NCBI GenBank assembly: GCA_037445895.1 | Contig: JBBIJO010000023.1 | Location: forward strand, 1 to 21,585 | Origin: JBBIJO01 sp037445895 | Lineage (GTDB): Bacteria; Bacteroidota; Ignavibacteria; Kapaibacteriales; UBA2268 | Direction of reading: 5' to 3' | Length of the DNA: 21,585 bases | In this document: in pieces, positions 1-7,951 of the stretch | How positions within the stretch are numbered: the first letter of the stretch is position 1 | Layout: every line of letters starts with the position of its first letter | Translations under genes and position numbers: made by a program | Notes under the pieces: generated by a model | The model's database searches: none | Told to the model about the DNA's origin: nothing | The model's input: the letters and a program-made list of their open reading frames with translations, nothing else

Positions 1-1702
1 TACCAAAGCCACCATTTGCTCCAACTACATTGCCACCAGCAGTAACATCTCCACTAACCGATACATTGCCATTAAAGCTTCCGTTATCACCAAAGAAATT
101 ACCACCAAAGAAATTATTTGCAGTTACGTTGTTAAATGTAGCGTTGTTCGCAGAGATATCGCCAGTAAAGGTACCATTAACTGCATTTATGTCGCCTCCA
201 AAAACATTGCCATAAAAATCACCATAGAACTGACCAAAGAACTGAGAAGCATAAACATCAGTAAAAGAGCCAGTAGTAGCAGAAACAGTACCAATGAAAT
301 AGCCATTGTCAGCATTAATATCTCCAGTAAATGTACCATTATTCACATAAAGATTGCCCGAAGTAATGATGTCTTGGCCCCCAAAATTGGGATTAATCTT
401 TGTTCCAGCGATTGCTGCATCTGTAGCAACGTTGTTGTCGCGAACTAATCCAGAAACCCATTGACCTACACCAGGGGCACCATTAAACCAAAGGACGGAG
501 CCGCTACCATCAGGAAGGAAAGCAGCATCGTCGCGAATTTTCAATGGTGCAACAGTAGTTCCATCATCATAGCCAAAACCAACGATAGGTGCAACCGTCT
601 GGATTTTACCAGGAACCCATTGCGTTCCATTGAACCAATAAATATCGCCAGGACTCGAAGGAGGATAAGCCAATGGGACATTCAAAAGTCCGGTTACAGT
701 CAAAGCATTGTAAGGTCCAACCACATCGCCATTAGCATAAGCGGGACTCCATTGGTTCAAGGTTTCATCGTAAATATAGACTTGTCCATCGAAAGGCACT
801 GTATTCTCGAGCGGGATTCCTCGCCACCCACCAACGAATGGGTCGGGATACGTTCCGTAGAGGTCTCCGCCTGCGTTGTCGCCAATATTGATAAAGTAAT
901 CATAGACATCTTGGTTCAAATCTACAAGGTAGACTTCGCCATCTTCAATTTTGTCGGTTGTTACGGAATTACCCGCCAATTTTGCGTTGGTGACAGCACC
1001 ATCGGCAATTTTGGGGGTTGTAACTGCACCGTTGAAGATTCGGTCGGTTTTTACTGCGCCCGGGGCGATTAAAGGATCAGGATAAGTTCCAGTTAAATCG
1101 CCACTTGCGGGTCCGCTTGGTGGAAACGATACATTTGGAGCCAATTTGTCCTGTGTAATAGACCCAGGAGGAATATTACGGACAACCGCTTGTGGATTTA
1201 ATGTAGGATTTGGATAATTTCCTAACAAATCGCCACCTGCGGGCCCCCAGGGAATAGCTTGCACACCGGGAGCAAGTTTTTCCTGTGTAATAGCTCCATC
1301 GACAACCGTAATAGCAATGTTAGCAGTATCGGAAGTTGTCGAAGTAATGGATTTCATAGCATAAGGAGTCGAAGTCAATGGAGTTCTCGGGAACGAACTT
1401 CCGCCGATTGTAACTTGCAACCAGAGTGGTTTGTCGAAAGAAACATTCAAAGGATTTTCTTTCCCAAGATATACGTTCATAAAGCCATTTACGACATCGA
1501 CAAGTTGATTTTCGCTCCATATAGGAGTGCCGCCAAATTCTTGCTCGTAGATTGCGAACGTAATTGCTTGTTGGCCAACGAATGGCTGATCGTTTTGATT
1601 TCGCAAGCTAGCTTGGTAATTCAAGAGTTTCGGAACTTGCGAAAACACGAGGGATGTTGCAACAAAAAGGACGAGTGCAACATAGAGAAAGAGTTTTTTC
1701 AT
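1..1702 (-). CDS. Large repeat-rich exported surface protein (5' part; runs off left edge)
   Basis: The frame is open from the ATG at 1702 to the window edge, 567 codons without a stop, so the C-terminus is missing. It begins MKKLFLYVALVLFVATSLVF and continues SQVPKLLNYQ, a typical signal peptide (about residues 1-21). About residues 20-115 form a conserved-looking head. Then come three GGDLxGxYPxP-type units (near residues 155, 199 and 277), with stretches such as GAVTTPKIADGAVTNAKLAG between them. From about residue 430 there are short G/N/F-rich repeats of the NGTFTGDI type, suggesting a beta-solenoid or tail-fibre-like stalk. Such architectures are known from bacterial adhesins and phage fibres, often with a C-terminal S74 chaperone or sorting domain, which cannot be seen here. 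A GGAG motif lies about 10 nt upstream of the start. The gene follows the T9SS-type gene on the same strand after 73 bp, so the two are probably co-transcribed. A role in adhesion or surface structure is inferred. Confidence 0.85.
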   Translation of the reverse strand, partial: MKKLFLYVALVLFVATSLVFSQVPKLLNYQASLRNQNDQPFVGQQAITFAIYEQEFGGTPIWSENQLVDVVNGFMNVYLGKENPLNVSFDKPLWLQVTIGGSSFPRTPLTSTPYAMKSITSTTSDTANIAITVVDGAITQEKLAPGVQAIPWGPAGGDLLGNYPNPTLNPQAVVRNIPPGSITQDKLAPNVSFPPSGPASGDLTGTYPDPLIAPGAVKTDRIFNGAVTTPKIADGAVTNAKLAGNSVTTDKIEDGEVYLVDLNQDVYDYFINIGDNAGGDLYGTYPDPFVGGWRGIPLENTVPFDGQVYIYDETLNQWSPAYANGDVVGPYNALTVTGLLNVPLAYPPSSPGDIYWFNGTQWVPGKIQTVAPIVGFGYDDGTTVAPLKIRDDAAFLPDGSGSVLWFNGAPGVGQWVSGLVRDNNVATDAAIAGTKINPNFGGQDIITSGNLYVNNGTFTGDINADNGYFIGTVSATTGSFTDVYASQFFGQFYGDFYGNVFGGDINAVNGTFTGDISANNATFNNVTANNFFGGNFFGDNGSFNGNVSVSGDVTAGGNVVGANGGFG

Positions 1703-1775
1703 AACAAGAGCTCCAAATTTAGTTTGACATACAATAATATTATATTTACTAAAGAACATACTTTTCGAAAGAAAA

Positions 1776-2351
1776 TTACTTAACAATAACAAGAATATTT
1801 TTCAACGACGTCGATTTAGAATCGCCTCCAGCAAGTTGAGCGGTATTGATTGTCAACTCATAGAAATAATTACCGTTGGGGAGTTCGATTCCTTGGTCAT
1901 TCTTTAAATTCCAAGTAACTTGTTGTTCCCCTTCGAGTTGGAACTCATCAACAATAATTTTGATGAGATTCCCAACCATATCGTAAACTTTGAGCGAAAC
2001 ATAGGACGGTTCGTCCAATACATATTTAAAGGTTGTAGAACTCGAAGCGGGATTCGGATAATTCGCGATGTGGCTCGAGAGTGTAATTGGCGGTTCAGGA
2101 TTAGACGTGTAAGATTCGGTCGGGACCCAAAAGCCTTGATGTAGGACTCTGTCCCCTTTGGATATGCGGTCGATAGCAAATTGCCCAACCAAGCCAGAAA
2201 TTGTCAAGCCTGTCGAGTTCCTTGCTTCGAGCATACCGCCAGTTCCAACGACCGAGCGGTCAATTTTAAGCCCAGGTGCAGAAAAAAGGAGGTTCGAGCA
2301 AACGAACACTCCAACGAGTGCTACAATGAGAACCTTTCGAAATAATTTCAT
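1776..2351 (-). CDS. Small exported protein with T9SS C-terminal sorting domain
   Basis: This is a 191-residue protein. Residues 1-24 form a signal peptide (charged MKLFRK, then a hydrophobic core ending near FSAP). The N-terminal half (about 25-85) has a G-rich segment and the phrase HQGFWVP, which I cannot assign to a named domain. From about residue 95 it matches the type A T9SS sorting domain (Por secretion tail): YPNP, then a beta strand, LKVYDMVGNLI, a GEQQVTWN-like turn, LPNGNYFYEL and a terminal ILVIVK. Proteins with this tail are exported by the Sec pathway, cross the outer membrane through the type IX system and are usually anchored to the surface. AAGGTG lies just upstream of the ATG. 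The gene heads a minus-strand pair with the large surface protein. Its function beyond being a sorted surface protein is unknown. Confidence 0.88.
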   Translation of the reverse strand: MKLFRKVLIVALVGVFVCSNLLFSAPGLKIDRSVVGTGGMLEARNSTGLTISGLVGQFAIDRISKGDRVLHQGFWVPTESYTSNPEPPITLSSHIANYPNPASSSTTFKYVLDEPSYVSLKVYDMVGNLIKIIVDEFQLEGEQQVTWNLKNDQGIELPNGNYFYELTINTAQLAGGDSKSTSLKNILVIVK

Positions 2352-2681
2352 AACAACACCTTGTATAACAAATTAAACATACAATATTTCTCTGTATTCA
2401 AAAAAAATCATATTGCAATTTTTGTGCCAACCTCATATTCTAAATAGTATTTTACACCTTTTTCTAAAAAACAAAAAACAAATATAAAACAAATATTTTG
2501 AAAATACCAAACTTTTTTCCAAAAAATCTAATTTTTTTTAACATTCAACCTCTTTGTTAATCACTTAACCTCCTCATATATTGTTTTTATCTTACGTTTT
2601 ATCATCAAATCCCCCCCTTACTAAATGCAAAATTAAAACAAAAAGTTTAATTTGCAAATAATTTTGAAAAAAAATTTTAAT
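2352..2681. other. Divergent intergenic region between the surface-protein operon and rsmB
   Basis: These 330 bp are extremely AT-rich, with A and T tracts and one C7 run near 2611-2617. They must carry the promoters of both flanking units. Candidate TAnnTTTG boxes are at 2479-2486 (minus) and 2659-2666 (plus). The plus box lies only 16 nt from the rsmB ATG, giving an almost leaderless message if real. I see no small gene or RNA gene. Confidence 0.6.
2479..2486 (-). promoter_or_regulatory. Candidate Bacteroidota-type -7 box for the surface-protein operon
   Basis: The minus strand reads TATATTTG, fitting the Bacteroidota -7 consensus TAnnTTTG. A TTTG lies 21 bp further upstream (plus-strand CAAA at 2508-2511), slightly wide for a -33 element. 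The predicted leader of about 120 nt is long, and the region is very AT-rich, so this is tentative. Confidence 0.25.
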
Positions 2682-4148
2682 ATGGAATTAGAAACTTTAT
2701 TAAAACATTGCAGTAGTATAGCGAAAATTGCTTTCAAATCATCGAAATCGGTAAGCGAAATAGCATCCAATTTTTTCAACCAAAAAAAATATATTGGGAG
2801 TAAGGAACGCAAAATCATATCGGAAATTTTATTTATTCATCTTCGATTCCTTGCTTTCTCAAATTATCTTGCCGAAAAATTTTTTCCGAATAAGCCGAAG
2901 CAATTGGAAAACGAAATCCATCCAATTTTGCTATCATTATTTATAAATATTGTCCTCTACCCCGAATCGCTAAAAAATCTTACACAAAATATTGAAAATT
3001 TTTACCGAATTCCTTCCGGTAAAACAATGCTGCAAGACTTTATAGCCCACATTCTAAACAACTTATATGTTGGCAACAAAAATCTACTCGAAGAGCTACA
3101 AGGTGAAATTGATAAAATTAACAACGAAACAAAATATTGGGAAGGGGAAATCGAAAAATTTTCCCGAGAAAAGACCCAAAGCACCAATTCCACAGATTTT
3201 TTAAAACCATTAGCAATTGCTGCTATTCGCTACTCAATCCCTGAATTCATCTTGCACTCTTGGTTCGATTATTACATTCCTAAACAAATAAACATTTTTG
3301 AGCTTGCCGAAAGTTTACTATACCCTGCCCATATTAACATACGTGTAAACAACTTGCAAATAAAACAAACAGAGATTCTGCAAACATTACAAAGTAACGG
3401 GATTAGTTGCAAAAAGACCCGCTATTCACCATTAGGAATTATAATTCAGGATAGGATTGATTTTGGGCAACTCGAACAATATCGAAAAGGTCTCGTTGAA
3501 ATTCAAGACGAAGGAAGTCAACTCGTTTGTTTTGCTATTAACCCACAACCAAAAGATAGGATTCTCGACGCTTGTGCAGGTGCGGGTGGGAAGTCGCTCC
3601 TTCTTGCATTATTACAACAAGATAAAGGAGAAATAGTCGCTAACGATATTAACTTCCTGAAATTAAAAGAATTGCAACTTAGAGCTAAACGCTCTAATTT
3701 TAATTCAATAACTATCAACCATTTCCAGCCAAAAAAAAAGAATGGAAATTTATTAAAACCGTTCGATATTGTGCTTGTAGATGCTCCTTGTTCGGGTTTA
3801 GGAACTGCAAGACGTATGCCTATGCAAAAATGGAGGTTGACATTGGAAAAACTCGATAGGTATGCACAAAAGCAAATTGAACTATTAAATTATTACTCAA
3901 GATTCCTTCGCAAAGGCGGCATCCTTGTATATTCAACCTGTTCATTAATGCCACAAGAGAACGAAAAAGTAATACAAGCATTTATCGAACAAAACCCTAA
4001 CTTTCGCCCCGAACCATTAGCACCTGCTTTGAAATCATTCAAAATTCAACTCGAAACACTCGGAGCCAAAGATTTTTCCTTAACTTTATTTCCTTCGATA
4101 CACAAAACCGACGGATTTTTCATTGCCAAGCTAAAGAAAGCGACGTAG
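2682..4148 (+). CDS. rsmB: 16S rRNA m5C methyltransferase RsmB (NOL1/NOP2/Sun family)
   Basis: The product is a 488-residue SAM-dependent RNA cytosine-C5 methyltransferase, expected to modify 16S rRNA at the position equivalent to C967. The N-terminal third is a NusB-like helical domain (IAKIAFKSSKSVSEI, then SKERKIISEILF). The catalytic domain shows the SAM loop DACAGAGGKSLLLALL near residue 296, VDAPCSGLGTARRMP with motif IV Cys near residue 370, and YSTCSLMPQENEKVI with the motif VI nucleophile Cys near residue 420. In this family the two cysteines act in adduct release and attack. The length is slightly over the usual 430-450. I chose the ATG at 2682 because an in-frame TTG 30 bp upstream only adds a Lys/Phe-rich stretch. 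It stands alone, divergent from the surface operon and followed by the MNT/HEPN pair. RsmB is the best fit; another NSUN-type rRNA enzyme is possible. Confidence 0.9.
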   Translation: MELETLLKHCSSIAKIAFKSSKSVSEIASNFFNQKKYIGSKERKIISEILFIHLRFLAFSNYLAEKFFPNKPKQLENEIHPILLSLFINIVLYPESLKNLTQNIENFYRIPSGKTMLQDFIAHILNNLYVGNKNLLEELQGEIDKINNETKYWEGEIEKFSREKTQSTNSTDFLKPLAIAAIRYSIPEFILHSWFDYYIPKQINIFELAESLLYPAHINIRVNNLQIKQTEILQTLQSNGISCKKTRYSPLGIIIQDRIDFGQLEQYRKGLVEIQDEGSQLVCFAINPQPKDRILDACAGAGGKSLLLALLQQDKGEIVANDINFLKLKELQLRAKRSNFNSITINHFQPKKKNGNLLKPFDIVLVDAPCSGLGTARRMPMQKWRLTLEKLDRYAQKQIELLNYYSRFLRKGGILVYSTCSLMPQENEKVIQAFIEQNPNFRPEPLAPALKSFKIQLETLGAKDFSLTLFPSIHKTDGFFIAKLKKAT

Positions 4149-4170
4149 TGTGTCAATTTTTTAACAACAC

Positions 4171-4201
4171 TGTATAATTTATTATACACTCTTTATACAC
4201 T
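4171..4201. repeat. TTATACA half-site array upstream of the MNT/HEPN operon
   Basis: Three copies of TTATACA sit in 31 bp: one inverted (TGTATAA, 4171-4177) and two direct (4182-4188 and 4193-4199). The first two form a perfect 18-bp palindrome with 8-bp arms around TT (4171-4188). The two direct copies, extended as TTATACACT, are spaced 11 bp apart, about one helical turn. This resembles an operator array, but it is AT-rich and no regulator is identified. Confidence 0.4.
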
Positions 4202-4271
4202 TATTAGGCTATTTTTAAATTCAATTTTTTGTTGCTTGCAAATAATAGTCATAAAAATTCAAATGTTTCAA

Positions 4272-4279
4272 TAAGTTTG
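4272..4279 (+). promoter_or_regulatory. Candidate TAnnTTTG promoter box for the MNT/HEPN operon
   Basis: TAAGTTTG occurs at 4272-4279 and again, identically, at 4285-4292. The upstream copy would start transcription close to 4286, giving a very short leader before the ATG at 4299. No clear -33 TTTG is seen at the right distance. The duplication is notable but may be chance. Confidence 0.3.
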
Positions 4280-4298
4280 TAATTTAAGTTTGGTCGAT

Positions 4299-4610
4299 AT
4301 GTCTATTATGAGGTTAACGGAACAGGAAAAAGACGCAATCATAGGAAGCGTTGAAACATTTGTCGAAGGTAAATTCGAGCTTCGGCTTTATGGCTCGCGA
4401 GCAAGGGAAGGGACAGCCGGAGGCGACATCGATATTTTGATATTGACAGAAAAAGAAATCCCTAAAAATATTATTCGTAAAATCAAAATACTCATAAAAG
4501 ATAAAATAGGTTACCAACAAATTGATATCGTCAATTCAACTTTCGAACGGAAGGATTCCTTTGTAAAACTTATTGAAACCCAATCAATAAAGTTATGGGA
4601 AAGAAAATAA
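4299..4610 (+). CDS. MNT-type minimal nucleotidyltransferase (likely antitoxin of an MNT/HEPN pair)
   Basis: The 103-residue protein is a minimal DNA-polymerase-beta-like nucleotidyltransferase. The signature LYGSRAREGTAGGDIDIL holds the GS pair (residues 32-33) and two metal-binding aspartates (D43, D45). The third carboxylate is probably D76 in QQIDIVN. The GS-to-DxD spacing is nine residues, one fewer than in many MntA proteins, though within the superfamily range. In studied MntA/HepT systems this protein transfers AMP to a tyrosine of the HEPN toxin and so silences it; that role is inferred here from family and context. The ATG at 4299 was chosen over an in-frame TTG at 4290 and an ATG at 4308; none has a good ribosome binding site. 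It overlaps the HEPN gene by 16 bp, indicating tight translational coupling. Confidence 0.85.
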   Translation: MSIMRLTEQEKDAIIGSVETFVEGKFELRLYGSRAREGTAGGDIDILILTEKEIPKNIIRKIKILIKDKIGYQQIDIVNSTFERKDSFVKLIETQSIKLWERK

Positions 4611-5071
4611 ACTTCAACAAATACCAAAGTTATGCTAAAGATATAATCGAAATGCTCGAACGTTCGGTTGAACATTTGCGGTTTTCTTACAATCGAGTTG
4701 CAAATATAAATTTAGATAAATCTATATTCACCGACGAGGAACTCGAAAAGATTGAATCACTTTGTTCGCGCTTTGCACGGACTTCCGATATGCTATTGCA
4801 GAAAGCATTTCGTTTTATAGATATTTTGGAACTCGAAGCAATTGATATTTCAGTCATCGACAGAATTCATAATGCAGAAAAAAGAAGAATAATCCCAAAC
4901 GCAGAAGATTTTAAGTATATTCGAGAACTACGCAACGACGTTGCACACAATTACACACTTAGCCATTCCGAAGAACTTTTCAAAGAAATATTTAACTATA
5001 CAGAAATTCTTTTTACTATAACAGAAAGAACAATAAAATACATCGAAACAAAAGTTTTAAAAGGTAAATAA
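4595..5071 (+). CDS. HEPN-domain protein (likely HepT-like RNase toxin)
   Basis: The 158-residue product is all-helical and carries the HEPN motif R-x4-H-x-Y as RNDVAHNY (R113, H118, Y120), with the helix ELRNDVAHNYTLSH typical of HEPN toxins. A second conserved-looking block is SRFARTSDMLLQKAFRFIDILELE (about 58-81), followed by IDRIHNAEKRRII. In characterised pairs the Arg and His catalyse RNA cleavage, and the Tyr is the residue AMPylated by the partner nucleotidyltransferase; all three are present, so the toxin looks intact. It starts inside the end of the MNT gene. At about 158 residues it is a little longer than typical HepT (about 135-145), so it may belong to a sister HEPN family. The alternative is a substrate-binding partner of a nucleotidyltransferase, as proposed for HI0073/HI0074. 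Confidence 0.82.
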   Translation: MGKKINFNKYQSYAKDIIEMLERSVEHLRFSYNRVANINLDKSIFTDEELEKIESLCSRFARTSDMLLQKAFRFIDILELEAIDISVIDRIHNAEKRRIIPNAEDFKYIRELRNDVAHNYTLSHSEELFKEIFNYTEILFTITERTIKYIETKVLKGK

Positions 5072-5127
5072 CATTTTGCAGCCAACAAATTGTTGCAATG
5101 CGTTGCTAAAATATCAACAGTTGGGAC

Positions 5128-5643
5128 TTACCAAAACCTGCGAATCCTAAAAAAATAGAAGGCAAGCGATATCAACAGAGTGTATAAAGTTGACCCCAAA
5201 GAAAATTTAAAATAATTCCAACCAAAGTCGCTCGAGGCTAAATCCACAAGAAGTAGATAATACAAAAGGTTGTGGAACAAAGTCGACAAGAAAACAATAA
5301 GAAAAAACCGATTGCTCCGAACGATATTTAATAGCTCTCCTTCTTTATAGAACAATCCTGCAACAAAAGCAACAATCGTCTTTGTTAAAGCATTGACTCC
5401 TATAACATTCATCGAGACAAAATCGAAAAATAACCCTACAAAAAACCCAGCAAAAAGTCCGAAAAAGCGTCCTTCGGCTAAAGTCATCCAAATAGTAAAC
5501 AGAATCAACAAGTCCGGAGTTACTCCACTTATAGATATAAGAAAGAAAAAAGATAGTTGAACCACACAGATTGTAAGTAGAACTATTGAATAATAAATGA
5601 TTTTCAGGATTAGACTACGCCGGGTCGAAACTTGAGTTTTCAT
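5128..5643 (-). CDS. mreD: Rod-shape-determining protein MreD
   Basis: This 171-residue, very hydrophobic protein has about five predicted membrane segments. It fits MreD by size, by the segment TPDLLILFTIWMTLAEGRFF followed by GLFAGFFVGLFFDF, by the GVNALTKTIVAF stretch, and by its place as third gene of mreBCD. MreD is an inner-membrane part of the elongasome, working with MreC, RodA and PBP2 to direct lateral peptidoglycan synthesis. The ATG at 5643 follows the mreC stop by 2 bp, so translation is coupled. It ends 56 bp from the convergent HEPN gene. Sequence is weakly conserved in this family, so the call rests partly on context. Confidence 0.9.
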   Translation of the reverse strand: MKTQVSTRRSLILKIIYYSIVLLTICVVQLSFFFLISISGVTPDLLILFTIWMTLAEGRFFGLFAGFFVGLFFDFVSMNVIGVNALTKTIVAFVAGLFYKEGELLNIVRSNRFFLIVFLSTLFHNLLYYLLLVDLASSDFGWNYFKFSLGSTLYTLLISLAFYFFRIRRFW

Positions 5644-5645
5644 CT

Positions 5646-6578
5646 TTATTTTTTGTTTTTCTCCTTTTCTTTCCCTTTTTCAATCAATTCTTTCTCTTTC
5701 TTAAGATTTAATTTAAGTTCTTTCGGAGCGGGAAGGTTGTTCAACTTAGCACTTTCTGCGGCTTTTTCAATTAATTGTTGTAGTTCCCTATCGATAACAT
5801 TTTTAATAACGAAAACTTCTTCGAGGTAAGAAAAATTTACAAATGATTTTACAACTATATGAGAAAAAAGTTCTCCCTCTTCCTCGGATTTCGAAACAAC
5901 AACACCTATGGGAATAAAAGGAGGAAATTTTAGACTATGTCGCGATGTAACAATTGTATCGCCAGGCTTCACATCAATATATTTAGGAGTATTTTTTAGA
6001 AGGAATTTATCGTCGCTTTCCCAACTTATTACACCAAGTGTTCCACTTCTTAAGACTAAAGCAGGCACCTTGACATTCGGATTGGTTATCAACTCCACTA
6101 ATGAATAATTTTTACTCACACTACTTACCATACCGACCAAGCCAGCGTCGTTGCGAACAGCCATCAATCGTTGAATACCAGAATTTTGCCCTTTCTTGAT
6201 TATCAAATAATTCCGCATATCGACTGAAATAGTGCCAACGACACTAGCAATTTCGTAGGATTGGCCACTATGTTCCCGCAAACCAATCATTTTTCGTAAG
6301 GTGATGTTCTCGATTTCAGCCATCCTCGAAAGCATTACCTTATTTGAAAGTTGAAGATTCATTTCGCGCAGTGTGGAATTTTCGGTTTTCAATCCTGATA
6401 TATTTGGAATGAAAAAGATATTTTTTTGTATCCAACCCAGCGTTGCAACAACAATTGTCCGATAACCTCCAACTTTATTGATGTCGCCCAACGTAATTAA
6501 TGAAAGCGAAATTAAAACCAAGCCTAAAAATGCAAAATATTCTTTATACTTGATAATAAGGTCGATTATTTTTTGCAT
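5646..6578 (-). CDS. mreC: Rod-shape-determining protein MreC
   Basis: The 310-residue protein has a short cytoplasmic N-terminus, one membrane segment (about 14-31, FAFLGLVLISLSLITLG), a coiled-coil linker (about 60-95, LKTENSTLREMNLQLSNK) and a periplasmic beta-domain (about 105-270). The beta-domain includes MRNYLIIKKGQNSGIQ, NDAGLVGMVSSVS and KPGDTIVTSRHSLKFPPFIP, all typical of MreC. In the cell it links MreB filaments to the peptidoglycan synthases. An unusual feature is the last 40 residues, a highly charged Lys/Glu tail ending KGKEKEKNKK after a helical stretch. It lies between mreB and mreD in one minus-strand operon, with 34 bp to mreB and 2 bp to mreD. Confidence 0.95.
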   Translation of the reverse strand: MQKIIDLIIKYKEYFAFLGLVLISLSLITLGDINKVGGYRTIVVATLGWIQKNIFFIPNISGLKTENSTLREMNLQLSNKVMLSRMAEIENITLRKMIGLREHSGQSYEIASVVGTISVDMRNYLIIKKGQNSGIQRLMAVRNDAGLVGMVSSVSKNYSLVELITNPNVKVPALVLRSGTLGVISWESDDKFLLKNTPKYIDVKPGDTIVTSRHSLKFPPFIPIGVVVSKSEEEGELFSHIVVKSFVNFSYLEEVFVIKNVIDRELQQLIEKAAESAKLNNLPAPKELKLNLKKEKELIEKGKEKEKNKK

Positions 6579-6612
6579 ACCGCAATTCTGTATTTATTTT
6601 ATATGGGTATTA

Positions 6613-7635
6613 TTAATAGCGAACACCTTTTATCAAAACTTCCGAGTATGTATTTATATCTTCGAGAACTTTACCAGCACCTTTTACTACCGATTTTAAT
6701 GGGTCTTCGGCAATATGAACAGGGAGACTTGTTTGTTCGCTCAAAAGCTTATCGATGCCCTTCAATAATGCTCCTCCACCATTGAGAACGATGCCTGTCC
6801 CATAAATATCAGAAGCTAATTCGGCTGGTGTTTTATCCAAAAGTCGCAACACCGCAGAAACAATCTCGTTAATAGTAGCAGAAAGTGCATATCGGATTCC
6901 TTCGGAAGTCGAAACTATTGCTTTGGGCAAACCATTTACCAAATTCCTACCCCGAACTTCGAATTCAACTTCTTCGGAAAGTGGATAGGCAGACCCAATA
7001 GTAATTTTTATATTTTCGGCAGTACTTTCCCCAATCAAAATCCCGTGTTCTTTTTTAAAATAGTTCACAATTGCCTCGGTCATTTCGTCGCCAGCAATTT
7101 TTATTGATTCAGACACAACAATCCCCGCAAGCGAAATGACAGCAATTTCTGTGGTCCCCCCACCAATATCTACTATCAAATTACCCTTTGGTTCAAACAC
7201 ATTTATTCCAACACCTATTGCACCAGCCATAGGTTCAGAAATTAAATAGACTTCTTTTGCGCCAGCATGTTCGCAGCTATCGCGGACCGCACGTTTTTCA
7301 ACTTCGGTTATTCCTTGTGGAACACTTACAACAACACGGCGAGTGGAACGCCAATTTTGAGCAACTCTTTTAATAAGTATTTTCAACATTCCTTCGGTGA
7401 TTTCGAAATCGGCAATAGCACCATCCCGCATCGGTCTAATTATCCTTATATCTCTCGGCGTCCGCCCCATCATTTCTTTAGCTTCTTTGCCAACTGCAAT
7501 AATGTTTTTATTTAATCTATTGAAAGCAACAACTGATGGCTCATCGAGCACTACTTTGCCCTCGCTAGCAAGATAAATTAAAGTATTAGCAGTTCCAAGA
7601 TCAATTGCAATATCGTTGGAAAAAAAACTAAGCAT
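6613..7635 (-). CDS. mreB: Rod-shape-determining actin homologue MreB
   Basis: At 340 residues this is full-length MreB. The actin-fold nucleotide-binding signatures are present: phosphate 1 DIAIDLGTANTLIYL (about 8-22), phosphate 2 LIVDIGGGTTEIAVI (about 153-167) and the adenosine motif GIVLNGGGALLKGID (about 283-297). The conserved RRVVVSVPQGITEVEKRAV and YLISEPMAGAIG segments are also intact. MreB forms membrane-bound filaments that guide cell-wall elongation, which implies a rod or curved-rod cell. It is first in mreBCD, preceded by 321 bp of non-coding DNA that separates it from the flagellar genes. A GAGAAAA stretch upstream of the ATG is the only candidate ribosome binding site. Confidence 0.98.
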   Translation of the reverse strand: MLSFFSNDIAIDLGTANTLIYLASEGKVVLDEPSVVAFNRLNKNIIAVGKEAKEMMGRTPRDIRIIRPMRDGAIADFEITEGMLKILIKRVAQNWRSTRRVVVSVPQGITEVEKRAVRDSCEHAGAKEVYLISEPMAGAIGVGINVFEPKGNLIVDIGGGTTEIAVISLAGIVVSESIKIAGDEMTEAIVNYFKKEHGILIGESTAENIKITIGSAYPLSEEVEFEVRGRNLVNGLPKAIVSTSEGIRYALSATINEIVSAVLRLLDKTPAELASDIYGTGIVLNGGGALLKGIDKLLSEQTSLPVHIAEDPLKSVVKGAGKVLEDINTYSEVLIKGVRY

Positions 7636-7665
7636 ATTTTTCTCGAAATATTTGTAAATAAATTA

Positions 7666-7673
7666 CAAAAATA
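7666..7673 (-). promoter_or_regulatory. Candidate -7 box for mreBCD
   Basis: The minus strand reads TATTTTTG, fitting TAnnTTTG. Its last base is 31 nt upstream of the mreB ATG, a sensible leader of about 24 nt. No clear -33 TTTG is seen, so support is moderate to low. Confidence 0.3.
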
Positions 7674-7925
7674 GTAGAAAAAGGAAATATATTGGATAGA
7701 TAAATCCAAATTTTTCAAGAGAATTTCGCTAATATCTAAAAATTTTCAATAAAAATTTCATTCCAAAGAAGAAAGCAAAAAGCAATAAGACAGCAATAGC
7801 TAAAATTTACAATTACTTGTTCAAGATTATCTTGCGAATTAGGATAAAGGATATCAAAAATCTACGACTTACCTTTATTTACATTTTTCGTTCGGAATGT
7901 TCAATAACACGTTGAATGAAACAAC

Positions 7926-7951
7926 AAAAAACAGAAGCTAAATAAATTAGC
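7926..7951 (-). terminator. Possible intrinsic terminator after fliO
   Basis: On the minus strand just past the fliO stop, GCTAA and TTAGC (7937-7951) form a 5-bp stem with a 5-nt loop, followed by TTCTGTTTTTTG. The stem is short and has only two G-C pairs, so termination would be partial at best. Confidence 0.3.

Noticed and set aside
1..1702. Phage tail-fibre gene, hence a prophage
   Set aside because: The protein has a Sec signal peptide and sits behind a T9SS-sorted protein; no other phage gene is present.
461..1783. Long plus-strand open frames opposite the surface protein (203 and 174 codons)
   Set aside because: They lie antisense to a 567-codon minus frame with a signal peptide and clear protein repeats; their translations are Cys/Ser/Arg-rich and lack any domain pattern.
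5072..5100. Terminator between the convergent HEPN and mreD genes
   Set aside because: CAACAA-A-TTGTTG (5083-5095) is a perfect but short stem with a 1-base centre and no T-run on either strand.
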